DNA from: Nocardia asiatica NBRC 100129
GTDB lineage: Bacteria > Actinomycetota > Actinomycetes > Mycobacteriales > Mycobacteriaceae
Direction: 5' to 3'
DNA length: 43,190 nucleotides
Assembly: GCF_000308415.1 (NCBI RefSeq)
Contig: NZ_BAFS01000017.1
Coordinates: 1-43,190, forward strand
In this document: one piece after another, positions 16,521 through 24,920 of the stretch
Position numbering within the stretch: position 1 is the first letter of the stretch
Layout of the letters: every line of letters begins with the position of its first letter
The notes under the pieces: model-generated
What the model saw: only the letters and a program-made list of their open reading frames with translations
Database searches by the model: none
What the model was told of the DNA's origin: nothing
Made by a program: the position numbers and the translations under genes

Positions 16521-16979
16521 GTGGACATCGCGCGCACTGCTTCCGGCCCCGTGACGGAACCGGGCCCCGAGCCGAGGACAGGTCGGCGTGGCATCGCGCT
16601 CCCCCTGCTCATGGCGGGAGTCGGAATAGGTGTCGGCGTGTTGCTGCACCTGCGCGATCCGCATATCGAAGGCTCCTACGGCACCTGCCCGGTCTACGCT
16701 CTGACCGGCTGGTACTGCCCCGGCTGCGGCGGCATGCGGGCCGTGCACAACCTCACCGATGGGCAGGTCATCGACGCGCTGCACAGCAACTTGCTCGCGC
16801 TTCCGCTGGTCCTCGCGTTCGCGGTGTGGGTGACGGACTGGACCGTGCGGGCATGGCGTGGTCAGAAGATGCGGCTGCCGTCGATCAGCCGCACCGCGAT
16901 GTGGAGTTTCTTCGCGTTCCTGGCGATCTACACGGTGTTGCGCAATACGCCGTGGGGAACCTTGTTCACACCGGTGTAA
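16521..16979 (+). CDS. DUF2752 membrane protein
   Basis: The protein (152 aa from the GTG at 16521) contains the DUF2752 core: CPVYALTGWYCPGCGGMRAVHNL with the paired C...CPGCG cysteines, flanked by membrane segments (GIALPLLMAGVGIGVGVLL, LLALPLVLAFAVWV, and WSFFAFLAIYTVL). Such proteins are small inner-membrane proteins of unknown function. The start is uncertain because no strong RBS is seen; an in-frame TTG at 16434 would add 29 residues without family character. It may be cotranscribed with the small downstream gene. Confidence 0.82.
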   Translation: MDIARTASGPVTEPGPEPRTGRRGIALPLLMAGVGIGVGVLLHLRDPHIEGSYGTCPVYALTGWYCPGCGGMRAVHNLTDGQVIDALHSNLLALPLVLAFAVWVTDWTVRAWRGQKMRLPSISRTAMWSFFAFLAIYTVLRNTPWGTLFTPV

Positions 16980-17006
16980 CAATCCGGGATCAGGGCATCC
17001 GCAAGT

Positions 17007-17192
17007 ATGAACGATTCGCTGAAGACCAGGGTGCGGCAGAAGTTGCTGCGCCAGCTCGTGGAAGATCCGCGCGACACCGAACACGACGACCCCCGGCAGA
17101 TCGCCGTGGAAACCGATCTGGACGCGCTGGCCAACGTCCCGGAGGACGATCCGCTCGTCGAGGAACTGGCGGCGCGCTATCTCGTGTTCTGA
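17007..17192 (+). CDS. Small acidic hypothetical protein
   Basis: This 61-aa, highly charged protein has a basic N-terminus (LKTRVRQKLLRQL) and an acidic middle (DPRDTEHDDP, VPEDDPLVEEL). It lies 27 bp after the DUF2752 gene, same strand, and ends one base before the stop of the convergent aminopeptidase. Tight packing and protein-like composition support a real gene, but there is no strong RBS and I do not recognise the family. Confidence 0.5.
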   Translation: MNDSLKTRVRQKLLRQLVEDPRDTEHDDPRQIAVETDLDALANVPEDDPLVEELAARYLVF

Positions 17193-18539
17193 TCAGGCGG
17201 TCGAGGCGCCGCCGAAGGGCGGCAGCTGCGGTAGTCGCTCGGCGCGCAGCCAGCTGTCCCACAGCGATCGCAGCGGCACCAGACTGTAGTGCCCCGCCAG
17301 GTCGGTGAACTCCTCGGTGGTCACCGAGGAGTGCCGGTAGCGGATGGTCCACTCGCGGAGCAGATCGAAGAACGGCGAGTCGCCGAGTTCCAAGCGCAGG
17401 GCATGCAGGGTCAGGGCGCCGCGTTTGTAGACGCGGTCGTCGAACATGCGCAGCGGTCCCGGATCGCCGATGACGATGTCCTGCGGTTCGCGAGAGAGGT
17501 TGTGCCGAGCGGCTCGGGCCAGCTGGTCGGTGGTGGGTCCGCCCGCCGCCTCCGACCAGATCCATTCGGCGTAGCAGGCGAAACCTTCGTGCAGCCAGAT
17601 GTCTCGCCACTGCCGGATGGTGAGGCTGTTGCCGAACCACTGGTGCGCCAGTTCGTGGGCGACCAGCCGTTCGGCGCCGCGGCGGCCGTCGCAGTGGTTG
17701 GCGCCGAAGATCGAGATGCCGTGGGCCTCGATCGGGATCTCCAGCTCGTCGTCGGTGACGACCACGGTGTAGTCCTGGAACGGGTAAGGGCCGAACTTCT
17801 CGCTGAAGACCTCCAGCATCTTCGGCTGACGAGCGAAGTCGTAATCGAAACTGGCGCGCAGACGCGACGGCAGGACGGCGTGCATCGGCACCAGGGAGTG
17901 CGAGGAACCGATCCGGTGCTTGGAATAGTGGCCGATCTGGATGGTGGCCAGGTAGCTCGACATCGGTTCGGGCTGCTCGTACACCCACGTGGTCTGACTG
18001 GCTTTGGTCTGCTTGCGCAGCAAGGTCCCGTTGGCCACCGCGTAGTACGGTGAATCGGTGGTGATCGAGATCCGGTAGCTCGCCTTGGAACTCGGGTGGT
18101 CGTCACAGGGAAACCAGGACGCCGCGCCATTGGGCTGGCTGGCCACGAGCGCCCCTTCGGTGAGTTCCTCCCAGCCCACTTCGCCCCAGGGGCCGCGCAC
18201 CGGTTTCGGGGCGCCGCCGTACTGCACCACGAGCGAGAGCACGCCGCCCGCCGGAATCCGCTGGTTCGGCGTGATCACAAGCTTGCCGTGCTGGTGGGTG
18301 AACTTCGCGGCCTTGGCGCCGTTGACCGACACCTTCGACACGCTCAACGCCTGGGAGAGATCGAGCGCGAACCGAGGCCGCACCTCGGTGGTCACCGCGG
18401 TGATCACGGCGCGGCCGGCGAGCCGGTTGGCGGCCACCCGGTAGGACAGCTCGAGCTCGTACCGGGAGACGCGGTACCCGCGGTTGCCGTTCTGCGGAAG
18501 GTAGTCATCGATGGGGGCTTCGTAGAACTTGCCCGCCAT
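17193..18539 (-). CDS. M1-family zinc metallopeptidase (aminopeptidase; Pld-like candidate)
   Basis: This 448-aa M1 peptidase has the zinc motif HELAHQWFG with the downstream ligand Glu in GFACYAEWIW. In place of the GAMEN exopeptidase motif it has IEAHGISIFG. The N-terminal beta domain (YELELSYRVAANRL, FALDLSQALSVSKVSVNG) is complete, but the long C-terminal domain of classic M1 enzymes is absent, as in many actinobacterial members. The ATG overlaps the stop of the upstream synthetase (TGATG, one shared base), so the two are translationally coupled. Zinc aminopeptidases (Pld) degrade epsilon-poly-lysine in organisms that make it, so this could trim or degrade the product of the neighbouring synthetase. 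That link is inference. Confidence 0.88.
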   Translation of the reverse strand: MAGKFYEAPIDDYLPQNGNRGYRVSRYELELSYRVAANRLAGRAVITAVTTEVRPRFALDLSQALSVSKVSVNGAKAAKFTHQHGKLVITPNQRIPAGGVLSLVVQYGGAPKPVRGPWGEVGWEELTEGALVASQPNGAASWFPCDDHPSSKASYRISITTDSPYYAVANGTLLRKQTKASQTTWVYEQPEPMSSYLATIQIGHYSKHRIGSSHSLVPMHAVLPSRLRASFDYDFARQPKMLEVFSEKFGPYPFQDYTVVVTDDELEIPIEAHGISIFGANHCDGRRGAERLVAHELAHQWFGNSLTIRQWRDIWLHEGFACYAEWIWSEAAGGPTTDQLARAARHNLSREPQDIVIGDPGPLRMFDDRVYKRGALTLHALRLELGDSPFFDLLREWTIRYRHSSVTTEEFTDLAGHYSLVPLRSLWDSWLRAERLPQLPPFGGASTA

Positions 18540-21500
18540 CAGCGCGTCCCGGGATCGCCCGTGAACCAGGGCGCGATCGGGTTGCCCCACCAGCGCGTCG
18601 AGGCGGGCACCGTGTCCCCGCGCATGACCAGCGAGGCCGGGCCGACGGTCGCGCCGTCGCCGAGCGCGGAAGCGGGCAACGCCACGCAGTGCGGACCGAG
18701 GGTGGCGCCCGCGCCGATGGTGACGGTGTCCATCGCCATGATCCGGTCGTGGAACAGGTGGGTCTGCACCACACAGCCGCGTTCCACGGTCGCGCCGTCG
18801 CCGAGAGTCACCAGGTCCGCCTCCGGTAGCCAGTAGGACTCGCACCATACCCCGCGGCCGATGTGCGCGCCGAGACCGCGAAGCCACAAGTTCAGCACGG
18901 GCGTCCCGGTCGCCGCGCGCGCGAACCACGGAGCGGCAACCGTTTCCACGAAAGTGTCGGAGACCTCGTTGCGCCAGACGAACGAACTCCACAGCGGGTG
19001 CTCCCCGGTGCGGATGCGGCCGACCAGCAACCATTTGGCGGCCACCGCGCTCGCTCCCGCGACAGCGCCCGCCGCGAGCAGCACCAGCCCGCTGAGCACC
19101 CCGGCGGCCAGATGGCCGAAGGTTCGCGCGAGCCAGGCCAGGGTGAACAGCACGCCGAGGCCGATCGCGAAGGTGACCAGGACCGGGATCAAGCGGCAGG
19201 TTTCGACGACGCCCCGGGCGACGCGCAGGCGGGCGGGCGGGTCGAAGGTGCGCGCCGTATCGGCGCTCTCCGCGGCGCGGCGCAGCCGGACCGGCGGACT
19301 GCCCAGCCAAGACGAACCGGGCTTCGCCTTCGACGGCGCCGCCGACAGCACCGCCACCAGCCCGTTCTTCGGAACCCGTCGGCCGGGCGCGGTCATCCCG
19401 GAGTTGCCGAGGAAGGCGCGTTTGCCGACCTTGGCCTCACCGATGCGCAGCCAGCCGCCGCCGAGTTCGTAACCGGCGATCATGGTGTCGTCGGCCAGGA
19501 ACGCCCCGTCGGCGACGGTGGTGAACTTCGGCAGCAGCAGCACCGTGGACGCCTCCACGCTCTTGCCCACCTTGGCGCCGAGCAGGCGCAGCCACACCGG
19601 AGTGAGCAGGCTCGCGTACAGCGGGAACAGGAACGTGCGCGCGGAGTCCAGCAGTCGCTCCGTGGCCCACGCCTGCCAGCCGACGCGGCTGCGCACCGGG
19701 TGGTAGCCCTCGGTCAGGCCGATGCTCAGCAGCCGGACCGCGACGATGGTCGCCCCGGCGTAGACGCCCAGACTGAGCAATGTCGCGAGGGGAAGTACGG
19801 CGAACGCGCGCACCGCGCCGTCGGCGAGCGTGCGGGTGTCGCGAATGAACCAGGCGAGGAACGCGCCGCCGGCGCCGATACCGAGAATCGGCATGGCGGC
19901 CAACGCCATCGACGTGATGCCGAAGATGCCGACCCAGTGCCGGGCCCGCCGAGGCGTGTGCGCCGGCCAGCGGTGCTGGGCCTTGCCGACCTTCACCGCG
20001 GGCGAACCGGCCCACTCCTGCTCCGCCTTCACCTTGCCCGCCACCGCGGAACCCGGCGCGACCTCGGCATTCTTGCCGACCTTCGTGCCGGGCAGCAAGA
20101 TCGAGCGCGAGCCGACCACCGCGCCGGGGCCGACGGTGATCGGCCCGAGGTGCACCACGTCGCCGTCGATCCAGTACCCGGACAGGTCGACCTCCGGCTC
20201 CACGCTGCAACCGTCGCCGAGTTCGAGCATGCCGGTCACCGGGGGGAGGCTGTGCAGATCGACTCCCGCACCGATCTTCGCGCCGAGCGCGCGGGCGAAC
20301 GGCACCATCCACGGCGCTCCGGAGAGGTTCTCGGCGCCGCTGGCCTCGGAGAGGCGGACGGCGGCCCACAGGCGTAGATGCACCGAGCCGCCGCGCGGGT
20401 AGCGGCCCGGCCCGATACCGCGCAGCAGCAGCCGCGCCCCGGCCACGCAGATCGCCATGCGGCCGGGCGGGGAGATGAACAGCAGGAACGCCGTGAGCGT
20501 CCACCACCACGACAGCTGCGGCAGCCAGGGCAGCGAACCGGACCAGGCGGCGATGTTGCCGACGATCGCCAGCCAGGTGAGCCACTGCAATCCGGTGAGG
20601 GTGGTGAGCGGAATGGTGGCCAGCACCTGCGCCGCCTGTGCGAGCCGTGGCGTCGGGCGCACCGTCCGCTCGGCGACGGCCACGGCGGGCGTGGTCTGCT
20701 CCAGCAGGTCGGCCAGCGCGCCGAGGCGGGGATGATCGTAGACGTCGGCGACGGCGATCTGCGGATACCGTTCGCGCAGCGCCGTGACCAGCTGCGCCGC
20801 CGCGAGCGAGCCGCCGCCGAGGTCGAAGAAGTCCGCGTCGAGGTCGCCGACCTCCGCGCCGAGAATGGCGTCCCACAGTCCCGCGACCCATTGCGCGGTG
20901 CCGGTGAGGTCGTTGTCGTCGTCGTCCTCGGCGGCGTTGGGCAGCGGCCAGGGCAGCGCGTCGCGGTCGACCTTGCCGGATGTGCGAGTGGGTAGCTCCT
21001 CGACGACGGCGAGCCTGGGCACCAGCGGAGCGGGAAGTCGTTCGGTGAGGACGGCGCGGGCGGCCTTGGCGTCGAAGTCCGGCCCCGGGCCGGTCAAATA
21101 GCCGACCAGGATCTTGTTGCCCGCTTTGGTGGTCCGGATGGCCGCCGCGGCTCCGGTGACACCGGGTAGATGCTGTAGCGCGTTATCGATTTCGCCGAGT
21201 TCGATGCGCCGCCCGCCGAGCTTGATCTGATCGTCGGCGCGACCGAGGAAGACCAGTCCGGCGCTGTCGTTGCGGACCAGGTCGCCGCTGCGGTACGCGC
21301 GCTCCCAGCCGACGGAGGGCAGCGGCGCGTACTTCTCGGCGTCCTTGACCGGGTCGAGATAGCGAGCCAGACCGACGCCGCCGATCACCAATTCGCCGGA
21401 TTCGCCCTCGGCCACCGGGCTACCCGCCGAATCCACCACGACCAGATCCCAGCCATTGAGCGGCAGCCCGATGCGAATCGGCCACCGGCCGTCCAATCGC

Positions 21501-22471
21501 GCGGCGCATGCGACGACCGTCGCTTCGGTGGGGCCGTAGGTGTTCCACACCTCGCGAGCCGAATCACCGTTCCCGGCCAGACGTTCGGCGAGTTCCGGCG
21601 GGACGGCCTCGCCGCCGAAGATGAGCAGGCGCACGGCCTCCAGCGCCTCCACCGGCCAGGTCGCCGCCAACGTCGGTACGGTCGAGACCACGCTGATCTC
21701 CCGCCGCACCAGCCAGGGACCGAGATCGGCGCCGGTGCGCACCAGCTCACGCGGGGCGGGCACCAGGCAGGCGCCGTTGCGCCAGGCCAGCCACATCTCC
21801 TCGCAGGACGCGTCGAAGGCCACCGACAGACCGGCGAGCACCCGGTCGCCGGGGCCGATCGGGGCGTCACGCAGGAACAGGTCGGCTTCGGCGTCGACGA
21901 ACGCGGCGGCGTTGCGGTGGGTGACGGCAACGCCTTTCGGGGTGCCGGTGGAACCGGAGGTGAAGATGATCCAGGCGTCGTCGCCGGGGCCGGGCAGCGT
22001 CGACCAGGTGTCCTCGCGCCGCAGCTCCGCGGCGCGGATGCCCGCGGCGGTGGTCTCGATGCCGTCGGCGGTCACGATCGCGGTGACCTGCGCCTCCCCG
22101 AACACCAGCTGGGCGCGCTCGTCCGGGTCGTCGGCGTCGACCGGCACGTACGCGGCCCCGGAATACAGGACGGCGAGGATGGTCACGTAGAGCCCGCGGG
22201 TGCCCGACGGCATCCGCACGCCGACCCGGTCGCCCGGCCGCACGCCGGCCGTGGCGAGACGGGCCATGGTCTTCTCGATCTCGACGACCAACTCCAGGTA
22301 GGACAGCGTCACCTGGCCGTCATCGATCGCGGGGGCGTCGGGATGGGCGAGGGCCGTTGCGGTCAGGATGTCCACGAGGGTCCTGGCCTCGGGCGCGCGG
22401 TCGCCGCGCGACAACGGGCGCGCCGGTGCGTGGACGTCTGTCTCGAGCATGGTGCTCTGCGCACCTCCCAT
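18539..22471 (-). CDS. Pls/PosA-type single-module nonribosomal peptide synthetase
   Basis: This 1310-aa membrane synthetase has an adenylation domain (1-505; A3 TSGSTGTPKG 171-180, A5 NTYGPTEAT, A7 YRSGD, A8 GRADDQIKLGGRRIELGEID, A10 Lys500). A carrier domain with Ser555 in DLGGGS follows, then no classical condensation or thioesterase domain. The C-terminal half has about six transmembrane helices alternating with left-handed beta-helix acyltransferase-like blocks (LGDGCSVEPEVDL, VGKNAEVAPGSAVAG, LGDGATVERGCVV). This is the architecture and size of epsilon-poly-lysine synthetase and relatives, which make amino-acid homopolymers. Positions lining the substrate pocket read D220, A221, E224, S263, I284, G286, T311, V319, V320. 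The acidic E224 suggests a basic amino acid, but the substrate is unproven. The start ATG has GAGG 8 nt upstream. Confidence 0.9.
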   Translation of the reverse strand: MGGAQSTMLETDVHAPARPLSRGDRAPEARTLVDILTATALAHPDAPAIDDGQVTLSYLELVVEIEKTMARLATAGVRPGDRVGVRMPSGTRGLYVTILAVLYSGAAYVPVDADDPDERAQLVFGEAQVTAIVTADGIETTAAGIRAAELRREDTWSTLPGPGDDAWIIFTSGSTGTPKGVAVTHRNAAAFVDAEADLFLRDAPIGPGDRVLAGLSVAFDASCEEMWLAWRNGACLVPAPRELVRTGADLGPWLVRREISVVSTVPTLAATWPVEALEAVRLLIFGGEAVPPELAERLAGNGDSAREVWNTYGPTEATVVACAARLDGRWPIRIGLPLNGWDLVVVDSAGSPVAEGESGELVIGGVGLARYLDPVKDAEKYAPLPSVGWERAYRSGDLVRNDSAGLVFLGRADDQIKLGGRRIELGEIDNALQHLPGVTGAAAAIRTTKAGNKILVGYLTGPGPDFDAKAARAVLTERLPAPLVPRLAVVEELPTRTSGKVDRDALPWPLPNAAEDDDDNDLTGTAQWVAGLWDAILGAEVGDLDADFFDLGGGSLAAAQLVTALRERYPQIAVADVYDHPRLGALADLLEQTTPAVAVAERTVRPTPRLAQAAQVLATIPLTTLTGLQWLTWLAIVGNIAAWSGSLPWLPQLSWWWTLTAFLLFISPPGRMAICVAGARLLLRGIGPGRYPRGGSVHLRLWAAVRLSEASGAENLSGAPWMVPFARALGAKIGAGVDLHSLPPVTGMLELGDGCSVEPEVDLSGYWIDGDVVHLGPITVGPGAVVGSRSILLPGTKVGKNAEVAPGSAVAGKVKAEQEWAGSPAVKVGKAQHRWPAHTPRRARHWVGIFGITSMALAAMPILGIGAGGAFLAWFIRDTRTLADGAVRAFAVLPLATLLSLGVYAGATIVAVRLLSIGLTEGYHPVRSRVGWQAWATERLLDSARTFLFPLYASLLTPVWLRLLGAKVGKSVEASTVLLLPKFTTVADGAFLADDTMIAGYELGGGWLRIGEAKVGKRAFLGNSGMTAPGRRVPKNGLVAVLSAAPSKAKPGSSWLGSPPVRLRRAAESADTARTFDPPARLRVARGVVETCRLIPVLVTFAIGLGVLFTLAWLARTFGHLAAGVLSGLVLLAAGAVAGASAVAAKWLLVGRIRTGEHPLWSSFVWRNEVSDTFVETVAAPWFARAATGTPVLNLWLRGLGAHIGRGVWCESYWLPEADLVTLGDGATVERGCVVQTHLFHDRIMAMDTVTIGAGATLGPHCVALPASALGDGATVGPASLVMRGDTVPASTRWWGNPIAPWFTGDPGTR

Positions 22472-22985
22472 CGGCCTGCCTCACACTTTCCTGTTGTTGT
22501 GTCATAGCTGGGTTACCAAACGGCAAACACCGCTACGGCCAGCTGTCCACGGTACCCGGGGTTGTCGTCGCTTGTTGGGCACCGGACCGGCTGCCGGATC
22601 GGTAGGCGCTGCGCGTGTTGTTGCAGGTGGAATCGTGATTTGCCGCTGCGGCTGGCCGAAATGCTGGTCGCCGGGCAGTCCGCTGGGTTCGCCGGAAGAT
22701 CGCTGGCACCGAGGTGTGATTCGGCTCATCGAAGCGGTCCGTGCCTCGCCGATGTCATGGTGCCGACGCTTGGAGCGTCCCGGTCGCACGGCGCTACGTG
22801 CGACTGCCAGGCGGATCAGCTCGTTCAAAAATCGATCTGCGGAGGAGGGGCGGGCATCGGCTGTTGGGAGCTGCGTGAAAGCCCCAGGAAGGCGCGGCGC
22901 GCGTGTTGTCGTGGGGGTGCTTGTAATGGCTCCGGTGTGGTGGTTATGTCCACGCGGTGCTCATGGCAGCTCGGGTCGAACGTGG
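22472..22985. other. Gene-free region between the synthetase and the SAM-IV riboswitch
   Basis: About 510 bp with no convincing gene. The part next to 22472 should carry the promoter of the synthetase-peptidase operon. Several long open frames exist here only because of high GC; they lack protein character, and some run through the riboswitch. Confidence 0.4.
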
Positions 22986-23015
22986 TTGACAGTGCCGGGG
23001 CGCTTCTGCCACTCT
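22986..23015 (+). promoter_or_regulatory. Promoter candidate for the riboswitch-controlled aminotransferase
   Basis: A consensus -35 TTGACA lies at 22986-22991. With an 18-bp spacer the -10 would be CACTCT (23010-23015), a weak match. Transcription would then begin near 23022, almost exactly at the 5-prime end of the riboswitch (GGTCATGAG at 23023). Confidence 0.55.
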
Positions 23016-23022
23016 CGGGTCA

Positions 23023-23136
23023 GGTCATGAGTGCCAGCGTCAAGCCCCGGCTTGCTGGCCGGCAACCCTCCTCCGCGGTGGGGTGCTCCGGGTGACGACC
23101 CGGCCGCCGCCCGACCGGGCGCGGCAAGCGCGGACT
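23023..23136 (+). promoter_or_regulatory. SAM-IV riboswitch
   Basis: The sequence begins GGTCATGAGTGCCAGCG and continues with CAAGCCCCGGCTTGCTGG, CCGGCAACCCTCC, GGTGGGGTGC and TGACGACC, ending in GCGGCAAGCGCGG. This order of blocks matches the actinobacterial SAM-IV aptamer. GGTC at 23023 pairs with GACC at 23097-23100 to close the main helix, and the 3-prime CGGCAAGCGCGG supplies the extra pseudoknot half. It senses S-adenosylmethionine. The gene start lies 9 nt past the aptamer, so control is probably at translation initiation. Found by sequence recall; a covariance-model search (Rfam SAM-IV) would settle it. Confidence 0.93.
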
Positions 23137-23145
23137 CGATGAATC

Positions 23146-24504
23146 ATGCGATCACGGGTCCTTGAGCCGACGGGATTTCACGTGACGATTACCGCTGTCG
23201 ACAATTCCTGTGCCGCACTCGCCCCAGTCTCGGGTGCCGAATTGCGCGTGCCGCTGGTGCAGGGTGGAACGGCGACCTACGCCAACTTCGACTACGCGGC
23301 GAGCGCGCCGGCGTTGACGCAGGTGACCGACCGGGTGCAGCAGTTGCTGCCGTACTACGCGAGCGTGCACCGCGGTGCGGGCTACGCCTCGCGGATCTCC
23401 ACGGAGTGCTACGAGGCCGCCCGCGGGTCGGTCTCCCGATTCCTCGACGCAGCCGACGACCAGGTGGTGGTCTTCACCCGCAACACCACCGACTCGCTGA
23501 ACCTGCTCGCGGCCTGCGTTCCAGGCGACACCGTGGTGCTCGACATCGAACACCATGCGAACTTCCTGCCGTGGAACAGGCAGGGCCGCCGAGTCGTCGC
23601 CGCCGCCGACACGGTCGAGGAGACCGTCGGCAGGTTGGTCGCCGAACTGTGCAGCAGGCCCGCCGCATTGCTCGCGGTGACCGGCGCGTCGAACGTGACG
23701 GGGGAGGTGCTCCCGCTCGAGCGGCTGGCCACCATCGCCCACCAGTGCGGCGCCCGGATCCTGGTGGACGCCGCCCAGTTGGCGCCGCATCGGCGAATCA
23801 GCCTGCGGGACAGCGGAATCGACTACCTTGCGTTCTCCGGGCACAAGCTGTACGCGCCGTTCGGCGCGGGTGTGCTGGTGGGCAGGCGCGATTGGCTCGA
23901 CGCGGCGCAGCCCTATCTGGCGGGCGGCGGGGCAGTGCGCGAGGTGCGTACCGACGGGGCCGAGTGGGCGCCGGCTCCGCAGCGGCACGAAGCCGGGTCG
24001 CCGAACGTGCTCGGCGCCGCCGCGCTGGCCGCCGCCTGTGACGCGCTCTGTGCCATCGACGCGGAAACCCTCGCCGCGCACGAACACCGGCTGGCCGACC
24101 GGCTGCGCGACGGCTTGGCCGCGATTCCCGGCGTCCAACTGCTGCGCATCTGGACCGACAGCCCGGACGCCGTCGGCATCGTCGCTTTCACGCTCGATGA
24201 TTTCGTCCCGGGACACGTCGCGGCCTATCTGTCCGCCGAACACGGCATCGGCGTGCGGGACGGACGCTTCTGCGCCCACCCGCTGCTCACCCGTCTCGGA
24301 CTGGACGGTGCACTGCGCGCCAGCATCGGCCTCGGCACCACCTCCGCCGACGTGGACCGCCTGATCGATGCGATCGCCACCCTCGTAGGAACTGGTCCCA
24401 CCTGGAACTACGCCCTTACCGGCGGCGTGTGGAACCCCACCCCGGAAACCCGCCCCTTCAACTCCACCGCCCCCACCGGCGCCGCCCCCTGCCTCGTCGG
24501 CTGA
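23146..24504 (+). CDS. Class V aminotransferase / cysteine-desulfurase-like PLP enzyme under SAM-IV control
   Basis: This 452-aa PLP enzyme of the NifS/IscS-CsdA superfamily has ANFDYAASAPAL at the start of the fold, the cofactor-contact HHANFLPW, the acidic PLP residue in ILVDAAQLAPHR, and the Schiff-base lysine in AFSGHKLYAPFGAG. Whether it is a desulfurase or an aminotransferase is open; control by SAM suggests a role in sulfur amino-acid metabolism. The ATG at 23146 lies directly behind the riboswitch and lacks an obvious Shine-Dalgarno. An in-frame GTG at 23182 is a realistic alternative start and would place the true initiation region outside the aptamer. The C-terminal ~40 residues are Pro/Thr-rich and probably disordered. 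Confidence 0.9.
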   Translation: MRSRVLEPTGFHVTITAVDNSCAALAPVSGAELRVPLVQGGTATYANFDYAASAPALTQVTDRVQQLLPYYASVHRGAGYASRISTECYEAARGSVSRFLDAADDQVVVFTRNTTDSLNLLAACVPGDTVVLDIEHHANFLPWNRQGRRVVAAADTVEETVGRLVAELCSRPAALLAVTGASNVTGEVLPLERLATIAHQCGARILVDAAQLAPHRRISLRDSGIDYLAFSGHKLYAPFGAGVLVGRRDWLDAAQPYLAGGGAVREVRTDGAEWAPAPQRHEAGSPNVLGAAALAAACDALCAIDAETLAAHEHRLADRLRDGLAAIPGVQLLRIWTDSPDAVGIVAFTLDDFVPGHVAAYLSAEHGIGVRDGRFCAHPLLTRLGLDGALRASIGLGTTSADVDRLIDAIATLVGTGPTWNYALTGGVWNPTPETRPFNSTAPTGAAPCLVG

Positions 24505-24547
24505 CACCGCGCTTGCCGTCAGTTCGGCGCGGGCCCCTCGCCGCAGG

Positions 24548-24564
24548 TATAGCATTGATGCTAT
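24548..24564 (+). promoter_or_regulatory. Palindromic operator overlapping a -10 box and the toxin start codon
   Basis: ATAGCAT (24549-24555) and ATGCTAT (24558-24564) form a perfect 7-bp inverted repeat with a TG spacer. The left arm overlaps a TATAGC -10-like hexamer (24548-24553) and the right arm contains the first two bases of the ATG at 24563. No ribosome-binding site precedes that ATG, so the transcript would start at or a few bases before AUG, i.e. leaderless or nearly so. This is a probable binding site for the HigA-like antitoxin. Confidence 0.6.
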
Positions 24565-24920
24565 GGCGTGGGGTACTGTTGAGTTGGAACCGGAGGTACG
24601 CGATTGGGTGGAAAGGCTCCCCTCGGTCGCATTTGCCAGAGTGGCGTTCTATATCGATCTGCTTGCGGACAAGGGGCCACTGCTCGGCGAGCCGTATACC
24701 CGACAGTTGGACGGTAAGTTGCGGGAACTGCGGTTTTACTTGGACAGTTTCGCGGTCCCGGCTCACCTACTGGATTGCGCCCGGGCGTCGGATCGTGATG
24801 CTGACCGTATTCGTCAAGACGAGAATGCGGGAGCATGCCGAGATCGAGCGAGCGCGGCGAGCGTTCGACCTCTGCATCGCAGAGCGGCACACGGCCGAGG
24901 AGGATGAAGTAAATGGCTGA
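24563..24920 (+). pseudogene. HigB/Gp49-like RelE-superfamily toxin, frameshifted
   Basis: The first frame gives a typical phage Gp49/HigB toxin N-terminus (MAWGTVELEPEVRDWVERL, LRELRFYLDSFAV) but then goes out of phase. After dropping one C from the CCC at 24757-24759, the reading continues as RLTYWIAPGRRIVMLTVFVK and ends MREHAEIERARRAFD...EEDEVNG at 24918-24920. The repaired protein has 118 aa, the normal size. The family cleaves mRNA on the ribosome. The frame as written stops at 24907 and lacks the C-terminal part with TVFVKT, so it should be inactive. The repaired end overlaps the antitoxin ATG by 8 nt, as in intact modules. Confidence 0.85.

Noticed and set aside
22562..23095. Open frame covering the region before the aminotransferase
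   Set aside because: Runs through the SAM-IV aptamer, has no protein-like composition and no RBS.
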